A stretch of DNA of 64,000 nt from Adhaeribacter swui (GTDB lineage: Bacteria > Bacteroidota > Bacteroidia > Cytophagales > Hymenobacteraceae), in assembly GCF_014217805.1 (NCBI RefSeq), contig NZ_CP055156.1, positions 2,610,585-2,674,584 of the forward strand. Reading direction: 5' to 3'. A model generated the notes under the pieces. The model searched no databases. It was not told where the DNA came from and saw only the letters and a program-made list of their open reading frames with translations. Made by a program: the position numbers and the translations under genes. Shown here one piece after another: positions 44,144 through 52,862 of this stretch (positions are counted from its first letter, which is position 1; each line of letters begins with the position of its first letter).

Positions 44144-44812
44144 TTACAACTTGGCGGTTTTAGACTTACCCGCTACCAATTTTACATCCATCACAAATAT
44201 ATCATCAATAATTTTATCGGCGGCTGTACCCAACATGCTAGAGCGGAATTTAATATCGTATTTAATCCGGTCGATTTCTATTTTGGCGGTAGCTTCGGCG
44301 TTGGCACCGTCGGTTTTAACCGTGGCCGGGAAAGTTACCGGATTGGTAATGCCTTTAATGGTTAAATCGCCGGTAACGGTATAATTTGGGTCGCCGGCTT
44401 TCGCGCCCGAGATAGGCGCTACTTTGGTAATTTTAAAAGTAGAAGTCGGATTTTTTTCTACGGAGAAAAAGTCATCGGATTTTAAGTGGCCGGTTAGCTT
44501 TTTATTAAATTCTTCGTTGGTAATGTCCAGGTCGGTAATGGAAGTCATGTCCATAACAAAGCTACCGCCCACCAGTTTTTTACCGTTTACCTGTAAGCTG
44601 CCTTTGGAAATTTTAACGGTGCCATTGTGCTGGCCACCTACTTTTTTAGCAGACCAACCTAAAGTACTGGCGGCCGGGTCAACCTCCAGGGTAGTAACGG
44701 CGGCTACTTTTGTATCTTTTTTAATCGGATTTTTTGGGGCGATAAAACCAGAAGTGCCGCCTAATAACAAAGCAAAAGCTAAAGCCGAAACAGAAAATTT
44801 AATCTTTCTCAT
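44144..44812 (-). CDS. YceI family periplasmic protein
   Basis: The start at 44812 gives a 222-residue protein with signal peptide MRKIKFSVSALAFALLLGG; an upstream in-frame ATG adds 12 residues. The YceI lipocalin-like barrel follows: VDPAASTLGWSAKKVGGQHNG, LTGHLKSDDFFSVEKNPTST and TVTGDLTIKGITNPVTFP are all characteristic. YceI proteins bind isoprenoid or other lipid-like ligands in the periplasm. Confidence 0.93.
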   Translation of the reverse strand: MRKIKFSVSALAFALLLGGTSGFIAPKNPIKKDTKVAAVTTLEVDPAASTLGWSAKKVGGQHNGTVKISKGSLQVNGKKLVGGSFVMDMTSITDLDITNEEFNKKLTGHLKSDDFFSVEKNPTSTFKITKVAPISGAKAGDPNYTVTGDLTIKGITNPVTFPATVKTDGANAEATAKIEIDRIKYDIKFRSSMLGTAADKIIDDIFVMDVKLVAGKSKTAKL

Positions 44813-44931
44813 AAAGGGATTATTTATAATTAAACGGTTTAAAATCAATAAAGTATCTAATATAGGTTTTTACTGGTAATTGCAAGGCTTAAACGTAAAT
44901 AATTCCAGATTTTTAAAAATTAGCTTTGTTT

Positions 44932-45531
44932 TTAAGCCCTTAGCACAAAATTAAAATTGGCCTTTAGCTGATCCGGAGTGAGCTTGATGTTCATCAGCAG
45001 CGCCTGATTAAAAATGCCGTCGCGGTTGTTTTTAGCTTCGCCCGGGAAGTAGAGTTGAGTGGTTAAAACGGTCTGACCCGGAGCCTGAACTTTCACGTGC
45101 AAATGCCGCGTACGACCCGGATACAAACCCGGCACAATGGTTTCTAAACGAAAATTACCTTGTTTATCGGTATACTGATGGCCCCGGAGTTTAAAGCCGT
45201 TGTTATCGTATTGGCCAGCATCATCGGCGTGCCACCAGTCCAGTAAGGCTTTGGCTACGGGTTGGCAATTGGTATTTAAAACCTGACCAGTTAAAATAAG
45301 TTTAGTGCCCGCAACACCAGTTTCCAGTAAAGTGCTGCGTTCCGGCGACTGGGGTTTAAAATACGGACCTTCGGTTTGCGGGGGCGTCGGTTCGTCGTGG
45401 TCATCGCAGGCCGGCGTTGGCTCTAGTGTTACGGGTTTGCTTTTGGGATAAAACGCCCAAAGTCCGATAATTGGTAAGGTAGTAGCTACCAAAGCCAGAA
45501 ATTTACGCCGCGATGTTTCTACTAATGGCAT
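44932..45531 (-). CDS. Intradiol ring-cleavage dioxygenase, Tat-exported
   Basis: This 199-residue protein starts with a twin-arginine signal (SRRKFLALVATTLPIIG). TEGPYFKP, the start of the dioxygenase domain, follows at about residue 53. Iron ligands are expected in DAGQYDNNGF (Tyr) and LYPGRTRHLHVKV (Tyr, His, His), all present. It resembles the beta chain of protocatechuate 3,4-dioxygenase but is a single exported polypeptide with no aromatic-catabolism neighbour. The natural substrate may be a catechol-type compound outside the cytoplasm. Confidence 0.88.
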   Translation of the reverse strand: MPLVETSRRKFLALVATTLPIIGLWAFYPKSKPVTLEPTPACDDHDEPTPPQTEGPYFKPQSPERSTLLETGVAGTKLILTGQVLNTNCQPVAKALLDWWHADDAGQYDNNGFKLRGHQYTDKQGNFRLETIVPGLYPGRTRHLHVKVQAPGQTVLTTQLYFPGEAKNNRDGIFNQALLMNIKLTPDQLKANFNFVLRA

Positions 45532-45942
45532 GCTTCTAAATATAACGTAAGCTGGAGAACCTTGGGAAATTAAATATACAAACTAGTAATCTAAAAACCT
45601 GATAATCTGGATTGCTGCAATAAACTTAAATGTTGCCTTCCTTTAGGTATCGTACCAATGCAGCTATTCATTTTAAATTTTGGGAGCGTACGAACACTCG
45701 AGGGCAAGATTTTTTAAATTTTTACTTTTCCAGGAGACTTTCATCGGGAAAATCTAACCCACCTGTATTTTCTGGAGCCAGTGCTATCAGGTTGGCTTTT
45801 GGATTTACAGGCTAGAGTCAGATTTCCCGAATAAAAGTGGGTGATATTTTATTTTGTAACGTCAGTTAAACTTTTGCTTTTTTTAAATTTTTCAACCTTC
45901 CATTCGCCACTAATAAAACAGTTCCCGGATTTAGAATCAGGT
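45532..45942. other. Spacer with a long imperfect inverted repeat
   Basis: No gene is seen. The inverted repeat annotated at 45742-45829 is the main content. AT-palindromes occur near 45710 and 45880. Confidence 0.4.
45742..45829 (-). repeat. Imperfect inverted repeat, RNA-like
   Basis: TCGGGAAAATCT near 45744 pairs with AGATTTCCCGA near 45820, and CACCTGTA pairs partly with TACAGGCT. The loop contains a nested AGCCA/TGGCT-type stem. It is located between the dioxygenase gene and the TonB-receptor gene, and it could be a terminator for the receptor or a dispersed structured repeat. Confidence 0.5.
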
Positions 45943-48507
45943 TTATTTTCGCGGCGCTTGTTGGCCACTGCCGTTGTTGCCGCTATCATCGCCGCCTTTC
46001 ACGTCGTCGTTGCTTACCGAGCGGGTTTTGCGGCGCGGTGCATCAAAGCTCATTTTGCCGATTTTATAACTGAAAGTTACTTTCACGCCTTGGTTGAGTA
46101 AACGCATGTTGCTGGTCTGGTTAAACAGCGGCGACGTAGATTCTGATTTAATCAGCATGCCCCGCGTAACAAAGTTTTCGGCGGCGATGCCAATGCTGCC
46201 TTTTTTATCGGCAAAATCTTTTTTTACGCCCAGCGAGTACATTTTAAAACCGCTTTGCGTGCCCTGCAACTGCACCATTGAGCCCCGGAAGAAACTAAAG
46301 CCTTGAATGCCCCAGCCCTTGGGTAGTGAAATTTGCGTCATTAAACGGCCACTGGTGTTTAATCCGGAATTGCGCACGGTTACGGAAGTGCCATCCAGGC
46401 CAGCAGTTTGTCCTTCCAGGAAAGAGTAAAACAAGTCGATGCCACCATTCACGCTCCAGGTAGGGGTAATGTTGATGTTTCCGAAAAAGTTGGTGCCGTA
46501 AGCCCGCTGCGAGCCAATGTTTTCGTAAGTTGTAATTACTGCGCCGGTAATAGAATCGTACGGCATAATCACTCTTGAAATAGCATTATCGGTCAGGCGC
46601 GAAAATACGGCCACGTTCAGGTAAGCTTTTTTAATGTTGGTGCTAATGCCTAATTCAAAGTTGTCGGTAAGTTCAGGGTGCAAACTCGGATTACCAATGG
46701 TGATGTTTTGGGTGTTGGCGGTGTTAAAATTCGGATTTAACTGCTGCAAACCCGGCCGTTGAATGCGGCGGTTGTAAGCAGCTTTTAAAGTAGTACCGTT
46801 TTTTAAAGTTTTTGAAATATTTAAGCTGGGTACCAGGTTGCCGTAATTGGGTATTATAATAGCTTTATTTAATTCTCCGTAATTCTGAGTTTGGGCATCG
46901 ATGGCGGTATGCTCGTAACGGGCACCTACTTTTACCGAATACTTATTAGCGGTTGTATAGGTGTACGATAAATAACCCGCACCCACATTCTGGTTGTAAT
47001 CCAGAGAACCGGCCAGGCGGTTCGGGTCGAAGGTAAAGTCGCCAGTGGAGCCTGCTACCAAATAAGAATAATCGCTGGTTACACTCCGGAAAATAGTTTT
47101 GGCGCCTACTTCTACCATTTGGTTTTTGCCAATAGGATTGGTGTAATCGGTTTGCAGGGTTACTTCCTGGTTAATGTTGTGGTTCAGGTTTTTCTCGCGG
47201 TTGGTAATTTCGCTGTTGCTGCCATCTAATATATCCGCGTCAAAGTTATTGGTCAGGTTGTTGCGGCTGTACTGCGTAGAAATGCTCCATTCTTGCTGCG
47301 GTTTAAAGGTGCGCAGATAATCCAGGTTCACGTCTACGGTATTCGATAAATCTTTATTATCCACGTTCCGGAACAGGGTAGAAGTCAGGTTATCGTTCGT
47401 GAATAAATTAGTAGTCATGTCCTGGTCGCGGGTTAAGTTGCGCACCCCATAGCGGATACCAGCCGTTAAAGATTGCGTTTTAGAAATGTCGTAGTCAAAG
47501 CCCAAAGAATATTGCCCGAATAAGCCATTGTCAAAAGCATTACTGGATTGATTGGTTCGTAAAGCGGTGCCGTTAGAAAAAGTACTCTGGTTTAAGTCCG
47601 AAACGGCTTTGTTGTAAAACGCCCGGCCAAAACCACCCAGGTTAAACCCAATTTTGCCCCGGCGGTAGCTGCCGTTTAACCCCAGGTTAGAAGCACGGTT
47701 ACCCACGCCCGAATCAATGTTCAGGGTTAAGCCTTCCAGGTTATTTTTCTTGGTGATGATGTTAATAATACCGCCGGAACCTTCGGCGTCGTACTTAGCC
47801 GATGGTGAGGTAATTACTTCTACGGTTTTAATCATATCGGCCGGAATTTGCTTTAAGGCATCGGCCACGCTGCTGGCCATAATGGTAGAAGGCTTATTGT
47901 TGATGAGTACCCGGATGTTCTGGCTTCCCCGCAACGATACGTTCCCATCTAAGTCTACGGTGAGCATGGGTACTTTTTTAAGCACGTCGCTGGCATCGCC
48001 CCCTTTCGCGGCTATGTCTTTTTCGGCGTTGTACACCAAGCGGTCTACTTTTTCCTCAATCATGGCTTTTTGAGCCGTAATGGTTACTTCTTTTAAAGTT
48101 TGCACACTGGGCCGGATCTTAATGGCGCCTAAGTTTAATTCCTGGCCTTTCTGGATCTGGATGGTGTTAATTACTTTGTCGGTGTAGCCAATAAAGGAAA
48201 TCTGCAATTTGTAATCGCCGGGTGCAATTTTGCTTAAGGTAAACTTACCTTTATCGTCGGCCATTACCCCGTCCAGAATTTTGTTGGTAGCTTTGTTATA
48301 CAACACTACGTTAGCAAATTCCACGGCTTTGTTTTGGGTAGAATCCATAATGGAGCCGCTGATACTGGCATTGCCGCGAGGTACATCGGTAATAAGTTCG
48401 GGTTTACTGGCGGGCGGACCACCAGCGGGAGCGCCGCCCGGTATCTGGGCCTGGGCAAAAACACTACTCCCCATTATTAAAAAGAAAGAGTAAACTAATT
48501 TTTTCAT
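45943..48507 (-). CDS. TonB-dependent receptor (outer-membrane beta-barrel family)
   Basis: This 854-residue protein has a signal peptide (residues 1-20, ending FAQAQ) and a Pro/Gly-rich segment. A CarboxypepD_reg-like domain (residues 47-135; GSIMDSTQNKAVEFANVVLY) and a plug (VDRLVYNAEKDIAAKGGDAS, GSGGIINIITKKNN near 245) follow. A 14-22-strand barrel ends in KVTFSYKIGKMSFD, with an unusual polar tail rich in Gly/Asn/Ser after it. This is the TonB-linked group lacking a SusD partner. The ligand is unknown. Confidence 0.92.
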   Translation of the reverse strand: MKKLVYSFFLIMGSSVFAQAQIPGGAPAGGPPASKPELITDVPRGNASISGSIMDSTQNKAVEFANVVLYNKATNKILDGVMADDKGKFTLSKIAPGDYKLQISFIGYTDKVINTIQIQKGQELNLGAIKIRPSVQTLKEVTITAQKAMIEEKVDRLVYNAEKDIAAKGGDASDVLKKVPMLTVDLDGNVSLRGSQNIRVLINNKPSTIMASSVADALKQIPADMIKTVEVITSPSAKYDAEGSGGIINIITKKNNLEGLTLNIDSGVGNRASNLGLNGSYRRGKIGFNLGGFGRAFYNKAVSDLNQSTFSNGTALRTNQSSNAFDNGLFGQYSLGFDYDISKTQSLTAGIRYGVRNLTRDQDMTTNLFTNDNLTSTLFRNVDNKDLSNTVDVNLDYLRTFKPQQEWSISTQYSRNNLTNNFDADILDGSNSEITNREKNLNHNINQEVTLQTDYTNPIGKNQMVEVGAKTIFRSVTSDYSYLVAGSTGDFTFDPNRLAGSLDYNQNVGAGYLSYTYTTANKYSVKVGARYEHTAIDAQTQNYGELNKAIIIPNYGNLVPSLNISKTLKNGTTLKAAYNRRIQRPGLQQLNPNFNTANTQNITIGNPSLHPELTDNFELGISTNIKKAYLNVAVFSRLTDNAISRVIMPYDSITGAVITTYENIGSQRAYGTNFFGNINITPTWSVNGGIDLFYSFLEGQTAGLDGTSVTVRNSGLNTSGRLMTQISLPKGWGIQGFSFFRGSMVQLQGTQSGFKMYSLGVKKDFADKKGSIGIAAENFVTRGMLIKSESTSPLFNQTSNMRLLNQGVKVTFSYKIGKMSFDAPRRKTRSVSNDDVKGGDDSGNNGSGQQAPRK

Positions 48508-48850
48508 GACGTATGTAAACTTTAACTGCTTTAGGTATTTGCTTAATTAGCCCGCGTTATTGTTTTGTTACTAAACCGGAACAACTGGTGCGGATGAACG
48601 ATACAAAACAATAGTGGCAAACTCAGATTAAAAAAAGGAATAGATAGAAGCCCCAAAAACACCGACCAAAACCAAAAAGAAGTCTATCAATGCCGGCTGA
48701 AACGTAAAAATTTTAAAAATTACCCGTTTGTAGATCAATACCGCGCGTTGGTCGGTGTGATTGGGTTGCCGGTCGATGCCATTAAGGCGTGTGTAGCATT
48801 ATCTGTAGTTTTGACAATAGAATTATTTTTATAATGGTATCTTTAACGGA
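48508..48850. other. Divergent spacer between TonB receptor and LytS
   Basis: I see no gene. An AT-palindrome lies at about 48706-48722. TTTTGAC near 48812 and TATCTTTA near 48838 could be a weak promoter for the kinase gene. Confidence 0.35.
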
Positions 48851-49921
48851 ATGGCTTTACTAATCCGACGTAATATTTCCCTGCTAATCCAGGTTTTAAT
48901 CTGGTTACTGGTAGCCTTTTTACTGTTGTTGTTTCAACCGCTTACCTCCGAAGTTAAACTGCCGGTGCAATTGTGGGTAAAACAAGCGGTGCAGTTTGGT
49001 TTATGGTTAGGCGCTTTTTACTTAAATGCCTGGGTTTGGGTACCAAAATTGTTGCTTCCGAATAAAATAGGCTGGTTTGTGCTGGCTGCGCTTGGTACGG
49101 CTATTGGGGTTGTAGCTATTATTTACCTGGTAGAAATAAGCTTGAACTTACCCGAACTCATGCACCAGGCTTTACATCCGGGGCGGCCCCGGCGCGAAGG
49201 GAACGGACCGCTGTGGTATTCTTTAATCGGTAGCTTTTTTGTTACCGTGGTGGTATTGGCCATTGGTACCAGCATTACTACCGTGCAAAAGTGGCAGAAA
49301 GATGCCCAGTTACGCCAACTGCTCGAACAAGAAAAAACCAGTACGGAGCTTTCGTTTTTAAAAGCGCAGATTAATCCGCATTTCTTTTTTAATACGCTCA
49401 ACAACATTTACGCCCTCACGATGATTAACATTGATTCGTCGCGGCAAGCTTTGCATACCTTATCGCGCATGATGCGCTACGTGCTCTACGAAACTACCCA
49501 TGGCACCACCTTGCTCAGTAAAGAATTGTTGTTTATTGAAGATTACATCCAGCTAATGCAATTGCGACTTACCGAGAATGTAAAAGTAATTTTCCAAAAA
49601 CCTAACCCGATTAATGATTTAATGATTGCCCCCATGCTGTTGTTGCCCTTCGTAGAGAATGCGTTTAAACACGGTGTGAGTACGGTTTTGCCTTGTTCGA
49701 TTTTGATAAAAGTAGAGCAGCAGGGCACCGAATTAAACGTACAAGTAACCAATACCATCGTAAATGAAAAAAAACTGGTGCTGGAAGAAAGCAACGGGAT
49801 TGGCCTGGTAAACACTCGCCGACGCCTGGATTTACTGTACCCGAACAATTATCAATTAGTTACCCAGGAAGATACCCTCGCCAATGAATACCAGGTAAAC
49901 TTAACCTTACAACTAACCTGA
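48851..49921 (+). CDS. LytS-type sensor histidine kinase
   Basis: This 356-residue kinase has four N-terminal membrane helices (to about residue 140), then a short coiled segment. The His_kinase domain contains FLKAQINPHFFFNTLNNIYAL (phospho-acceptor His near residue 177), and the ATPase lobe has PMLLLPFVENAFKHGV and GIGLVNTRRRLDLLYP. It works with the LytTR regulator encoded immediately after it: the TGA and the next ATG share one base, so the two are translationally coupled. Confidence 0.95.
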   Translation: MALLIRRNISLLIQVLIWLLVAFLLLLFQPLTSEVKLPVQLWVKQAVQFGLWLGAFYLNAWVWVPKLLLPNKIGWFVLAALGTAIGVVAIIYLVEISLNLPELMHQALHPGRPRREGNGPLWYSLIGSFFVTVVVLAIGTSITTVQKWQKDAQLRQLLEQEKTSTELSFLKAQINPHFFFNTLNNIYALTMINIDSSRQALHTLSRMMRYVLYETTHGTTLLSKELLFIEDYIQLMQLRLTENVKVIFQKPNPINDLMIAPMLLLPFVENAFKHGVSTVLPCSILIKVEQQGTELNVQVTNTIVNEKKLVLEESNGIGLVNTRRRLDLLYPNNYQLVTQEDTLANEYQVNLTLQLT

Positions 49922-50655
49922 TGCTGACTTGTATTGCCGTCGACGATGAACCGCTGGCTCTAGGCCTGGTCTGTGCTTTTATTCAACAAACGCCTTTTTT
50001 AAACCTGGTGGGCCGTTATTCCAGCGCCATCGAGGCTTTAAAAGGTTTGCATGCGCAGCCGGTAGATTTGATTTTTCTGGATATTCAAATGCCTGATTTA
50101 ACCGGCATTGAACTAGCCCGGGTATTGGATAAAGGTCAGGGTAAAAGTCCGCGGGTAATTTTCACCACCGCTTTTAACCAGTTTGCCCTGGAAGGTTACC
50201 GCGTAGATGCCTTGGATTATTTGGTAAAGCCCTTTAATTACGAAGAATTTTTGCGCGCCGCTACTAAAGCCAAGGCGTATTTTGATTTAATTCAACCAGA
50301 TCCTAAACCGGTATTGGCCAGCCTCGTGCCCGAAGATGAGTATCTTTTTTTAAAAATTGAGTATCAATTGGTGCGCATTGCTTACAAAGATATTTTGTAC
50401 ATCGAGGGTTTAAAAGATTACGTGAAGGTGCATCTGCAAAACGAAGCAAAGCCTTTGTTATCTTTAACCAGCCTGAAGAACTTAGAAGAAAAACTGCCTT
50501 CCGGACGATTTATGCGCATTCACCGGTCGTATATTGTGGCCCTGGATAAGATTAAAGCCATTACCCGCAACACCGTGCAAATCGGCGAAATTACCATTGC
50601 CGTGAGTGACCAGTACAAAGAAAACTTTAATCAGTTTTTAAGTAAGTGGGTGTGA
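49921..50655 (+). CDS. LytTR family response regulator
   Basis: This 244-residue protein has a receiver domain (residues 1-118; DDEPLALGLV at the start, acceptor Asp54 in FLDIQMPDLTG, Lys in YLVKPFNYEEF) and a LytTR DNA-binding domain (about 145-243; LYIEGLKDYVKVHL, RFMRIHRSYIVALDKI). It is the output partner of the overlapping LytS kinase gene. Targets are unknown; a repeat-rich spacer follows. Confidence 0.96.
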   Translation: MLTCIAVDDEPLALGLVCAFIQQTPFLNLVGRYSSAIEALKGLHAQPVDLIFLDIQMPDLTGIELARVLDKGQGKSPRVIFTTAFNQFALEGYRVDALDYLVKPFNYEEFLRAATKAKAYFDLIQPDPKPVLASLVPEDEYLFLKIEYQLVRIAYKDILYIEGLKDYVKVHLQNEAKPLLSLTSLKNLEEKLPSGRFMRIHRSYIVALDKIKAITRNTVQIGEITIAVSDQYKENFNQFLSKWV

Positions 50656-50693
50656 GAGGTTGATTTTTTAAATTTTTGTATTACTTGTTTTTA

Positions 50694-50874
50694 CTTGGAG
50701 CCTTTTCAAGTCTCCAAACTGCAGTGCTAACTAACTTGCGGGCTACAAGTTCTGCCTCATGGCCGGCAGGCCTCGTTTGGCTCTTCCGGGCTGTCTAAGC
50801 TTGTTTTCCTCCTTACGTCGGAATGCCTGCGGCACCACAACCTTAGAAGGCCCACCACAGCCAAACTGATGTCA
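50694..50874 (+). repeat. R repeat, copy R3
   Basis: Landmarks in order are CTTGGAGCCTTTTCAAGTC, GGCCGGCAGGCCTCGTTTGG, CCTTACGTCGGAA, the hairpin TGCC-TGC-GGCA and CAGCCAAACTGATGTC. The GTTTGGCT/AGCCAAAC stem is intact. It is most similar to R2. Confidence 0.85.
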
Positions 50875-51057
50875 TTCTTTTTTAGGTGCGGCTTTTCGGA
50901 CGCACCTAGTAAATAAGATATGTAATGAAACTAAATTCTTGGGTTGCAATTAACGACAAAAATTTAAGGAAAAACCATTTAGTTCTGATTCGATTTTCTA
51001 TAACTTAATGATAGTGAAGTCAAACAATTTCGTATTACTACTCTAAAAAAGGTAAAA

Positions 51058-51260
51058 GCCGTAGCTAAGTATAAAGACACCAGTTTGGCTGTGGAGCACC
51101 TGCCAGGGTTCCGGTGTGGCATAGCCACATTCCGCAGCGGAGCGAGGAAAGGAAAGCTGGCGAGTGCGGAAGAGCCAAACGAGGCCCGCCGGCCATGAGG
51201 CAAACTCAGCCTGTTCAAACAAGATGGAACCTGTGCCTGGAGACTTGAAAAGGCTCCAAG
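51058..51260 (-). repeat. R repeat, copy R4 (inverted relative to R3)
   Basis: On the minus strand it reads CTTGGAGCCTTTTCAAGTC, GGCCGGCGGGCCTCG, then the hairpin TGTGGC-TAT-GCCACA and CAGCCAAACTGGTGTC. The end extends into TTAGCTACGGCTTTTAC, matching the end of R1. Confidence 0.85.
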
Positions 51261-51290
51261 TAATACTCAATCAAAGAACAAATTTTAAAA

Positions 51291-52862
51291 TTATTCTTTA
51301 TCTAAATATTCTTTTAATTCCGAAATGCTTTTAATCCCAAATCGCTGCGTTTGCTCGCGCCGCATCATTAAAGCGTAAGCATTATTAAACCCAATGGGCG
51401 GCAACCAGGTAATCTGATACTGTTTTTGAAAGGCGGTTTGCACAAACTTATACACCTTTTCTTTGTTAGTGCCAAGTTGCTCTAATTGAGCAGGAGTAGG
51501 CTGTAAAATAACCAGCAAACCGGTGCCGGTATATTCCGGATACAAATCAATCTGATTATTCGTTAAGGCATCAAAGCAAATTTTAGTGCCGCCCAAACCA
51601 GTTTTCGTTTCTACTTGGTAATCGGAGTATCCTTGAATGAGTTGGCGGTACATGCTGGCCAAAATATATTGTTCCCCGAAAATCTTAGAACCTATCCGGA
51701 TGGTGCCTTTATTACCCTGACGGGCGGGTTGCCATAATTTTTTAAATTTTAAAAAATCCAGGGCAACCTGCTCCGGACTTTGTTTTAAATAATCTACCCG
51801 GTAGTTTAATTCCGTCATGATAGAATCATTAATCTGGCCGACCAACTTATTTAAAATGCCTGCCAATTCCGGAAATTGTTTTAAAGCCGCATTCCGGACA
51901 ATAGGAGCGGCATAATAAGGTGGGAAAATAGCTTTATCGTCTTCCAGAATAACCAGGTCAAAAGCTTTTAACCGGCCGTCGGTAGAGTAGCCACTGATTA
52001 CGTCGAGCTCTTTCTCGAAAGCAGCCTGGTACATTACCGCGTCGCTAATAACTACGTTACGAATGTTTAGCCCGTATTTTTGTTGCAAACCTAAAAAACC
52101 ATCCTGCCGACCCATAAATTCGGGGGTAAACCCGGCGAGTAAGCGGGTGCCAAAAGCGGGCGGAACCAGGTAAAAAGCGGCCAGGAGTACAAAAACAATT
52201 GGAAGCAAACCCAATATCCGCTTCACACTTCTAAATTTAAAATTTTGCAAACGGCCGAGTAAAAAATCAAACAAAATCGCCAATCCTGCAGCGGGTAAAG
52301 CGCCAGCCAGAATCATATTGGAATTGTTTAAAGCAATGCCGCCAAAAATAAATTCGCCCAGCCCACCAGCGGCAATGTAAGCTGCCAGCGTAGCCACGCC
52401 CACGTTAATAACCGTAGCCGTACGGATACCCGCCAGAATAACCGGACAAGCCAAAGGCAGCTCCACTTGTAATAAAATTTGAAATTTGGTCATGCCCATA
52501 CCCTGAGCGGCATCTTTAACGGTGGCATCTACGGCGGTGATACCCGTGTACGTGTTGCGGATAATGGGTAATAAGGCGTACAAAAACAAAGCTGCAATGG
52601 CCGGTTTTGCCCCAATACCCAGCACCGGAATAAGAAAACCCAGTAAGGCAATACTGGGTATGGTTTGCAACATGCCAGCCATGCCTAGTACCAAACCGGC
52701 CAGTTTCTTTTTATCTGCAATTAAAATGCCCAGGGGCAAACCAATGCTTACGGCCAGCAGCAAAGATAAAAATGTGAGTCCGGTATGCGTCACGGTTTGT
52801 TCCAGCAATTTGCCGGACTGTTCCTGCATAAACGAGAATAAAGTAGGAGTATCAGCGGCCAT
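51291..52862 (-). CDS. Osmoprotectant/betaine ABC transporter, fused permease and substrate-binding protein
   Basis: This 523-residue fusion has an OpuCB/ProW-like permease (residues 1-215, five to six membrane helices, with AAQGMGMTKFQILLQVELPLA as the ABC-coupling loop). A membrane anchor near 220-240 leads to an OpuCC/ProX-like binding domain (about 245-523; IRIGSKIFGEQYILASMYRQ, DLYPEYTGTGL). Such fusions tether one binding domain per permease at the outer face of the inner membrane. The ATPase gene overlaps its start by one base. Confidence 0.93.
   Translation of the reverse strand: MAADTPTLFSFMQEQSGKLLEQTVTHTGLTFLSLLLAVSIGLPLGILIADKKKLAGLVLGMAGMLQTIPSIALLGFLIPVLGIGAKPAIAALFLYALLPIIRNTYTGITAVDATVKDAAQGMGMTKFQILLQVELPLACPVILAGIRTATVINVGVATLAAYIAAGGLGEFIFGGIALNNSNMILAGALPAAGLAILFDFLLGRLQNFKFRSVKRILGLLPIVFVLLAAFYLVPPAFGTRLLAGFTPEFMGRQDGFLGLQQKYGLNIRNVVISDAVMYQAAFEKELDVISGYSTDGRLKAFDLVILEDDKAIFPPYYAAPIVRNAALKQFPELAGILNKLVGQINDSIMTELNYRVDYLKQSPEQVALDFLKFKKLWQPARQGNKGTIRIGSKIFGEQYILASMYRQLIQGYSDYQVETKTGLGGTKICFDALTNNQIDLYPEYTGTGLLVILQPTPAQLEQLGTNKEKVYKFVQTAFQKQYQITWLPPIGFNNAYALMMRREQTQRFGIKSISELKEYLDKE

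Larger units (their letters stand above)
50656..51290. other. Repeat-filled spacer (R3 and R4)
   Basis: Almost the whole spacer is taken by the inverted repeat pair R3/R4, with about 180 bases of AT-rich unique DNA between them. A hairpin GGTGCG/CGCACC at about 50886-50907 sits beside R3. No gene is seen. Confidence 0.7.
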
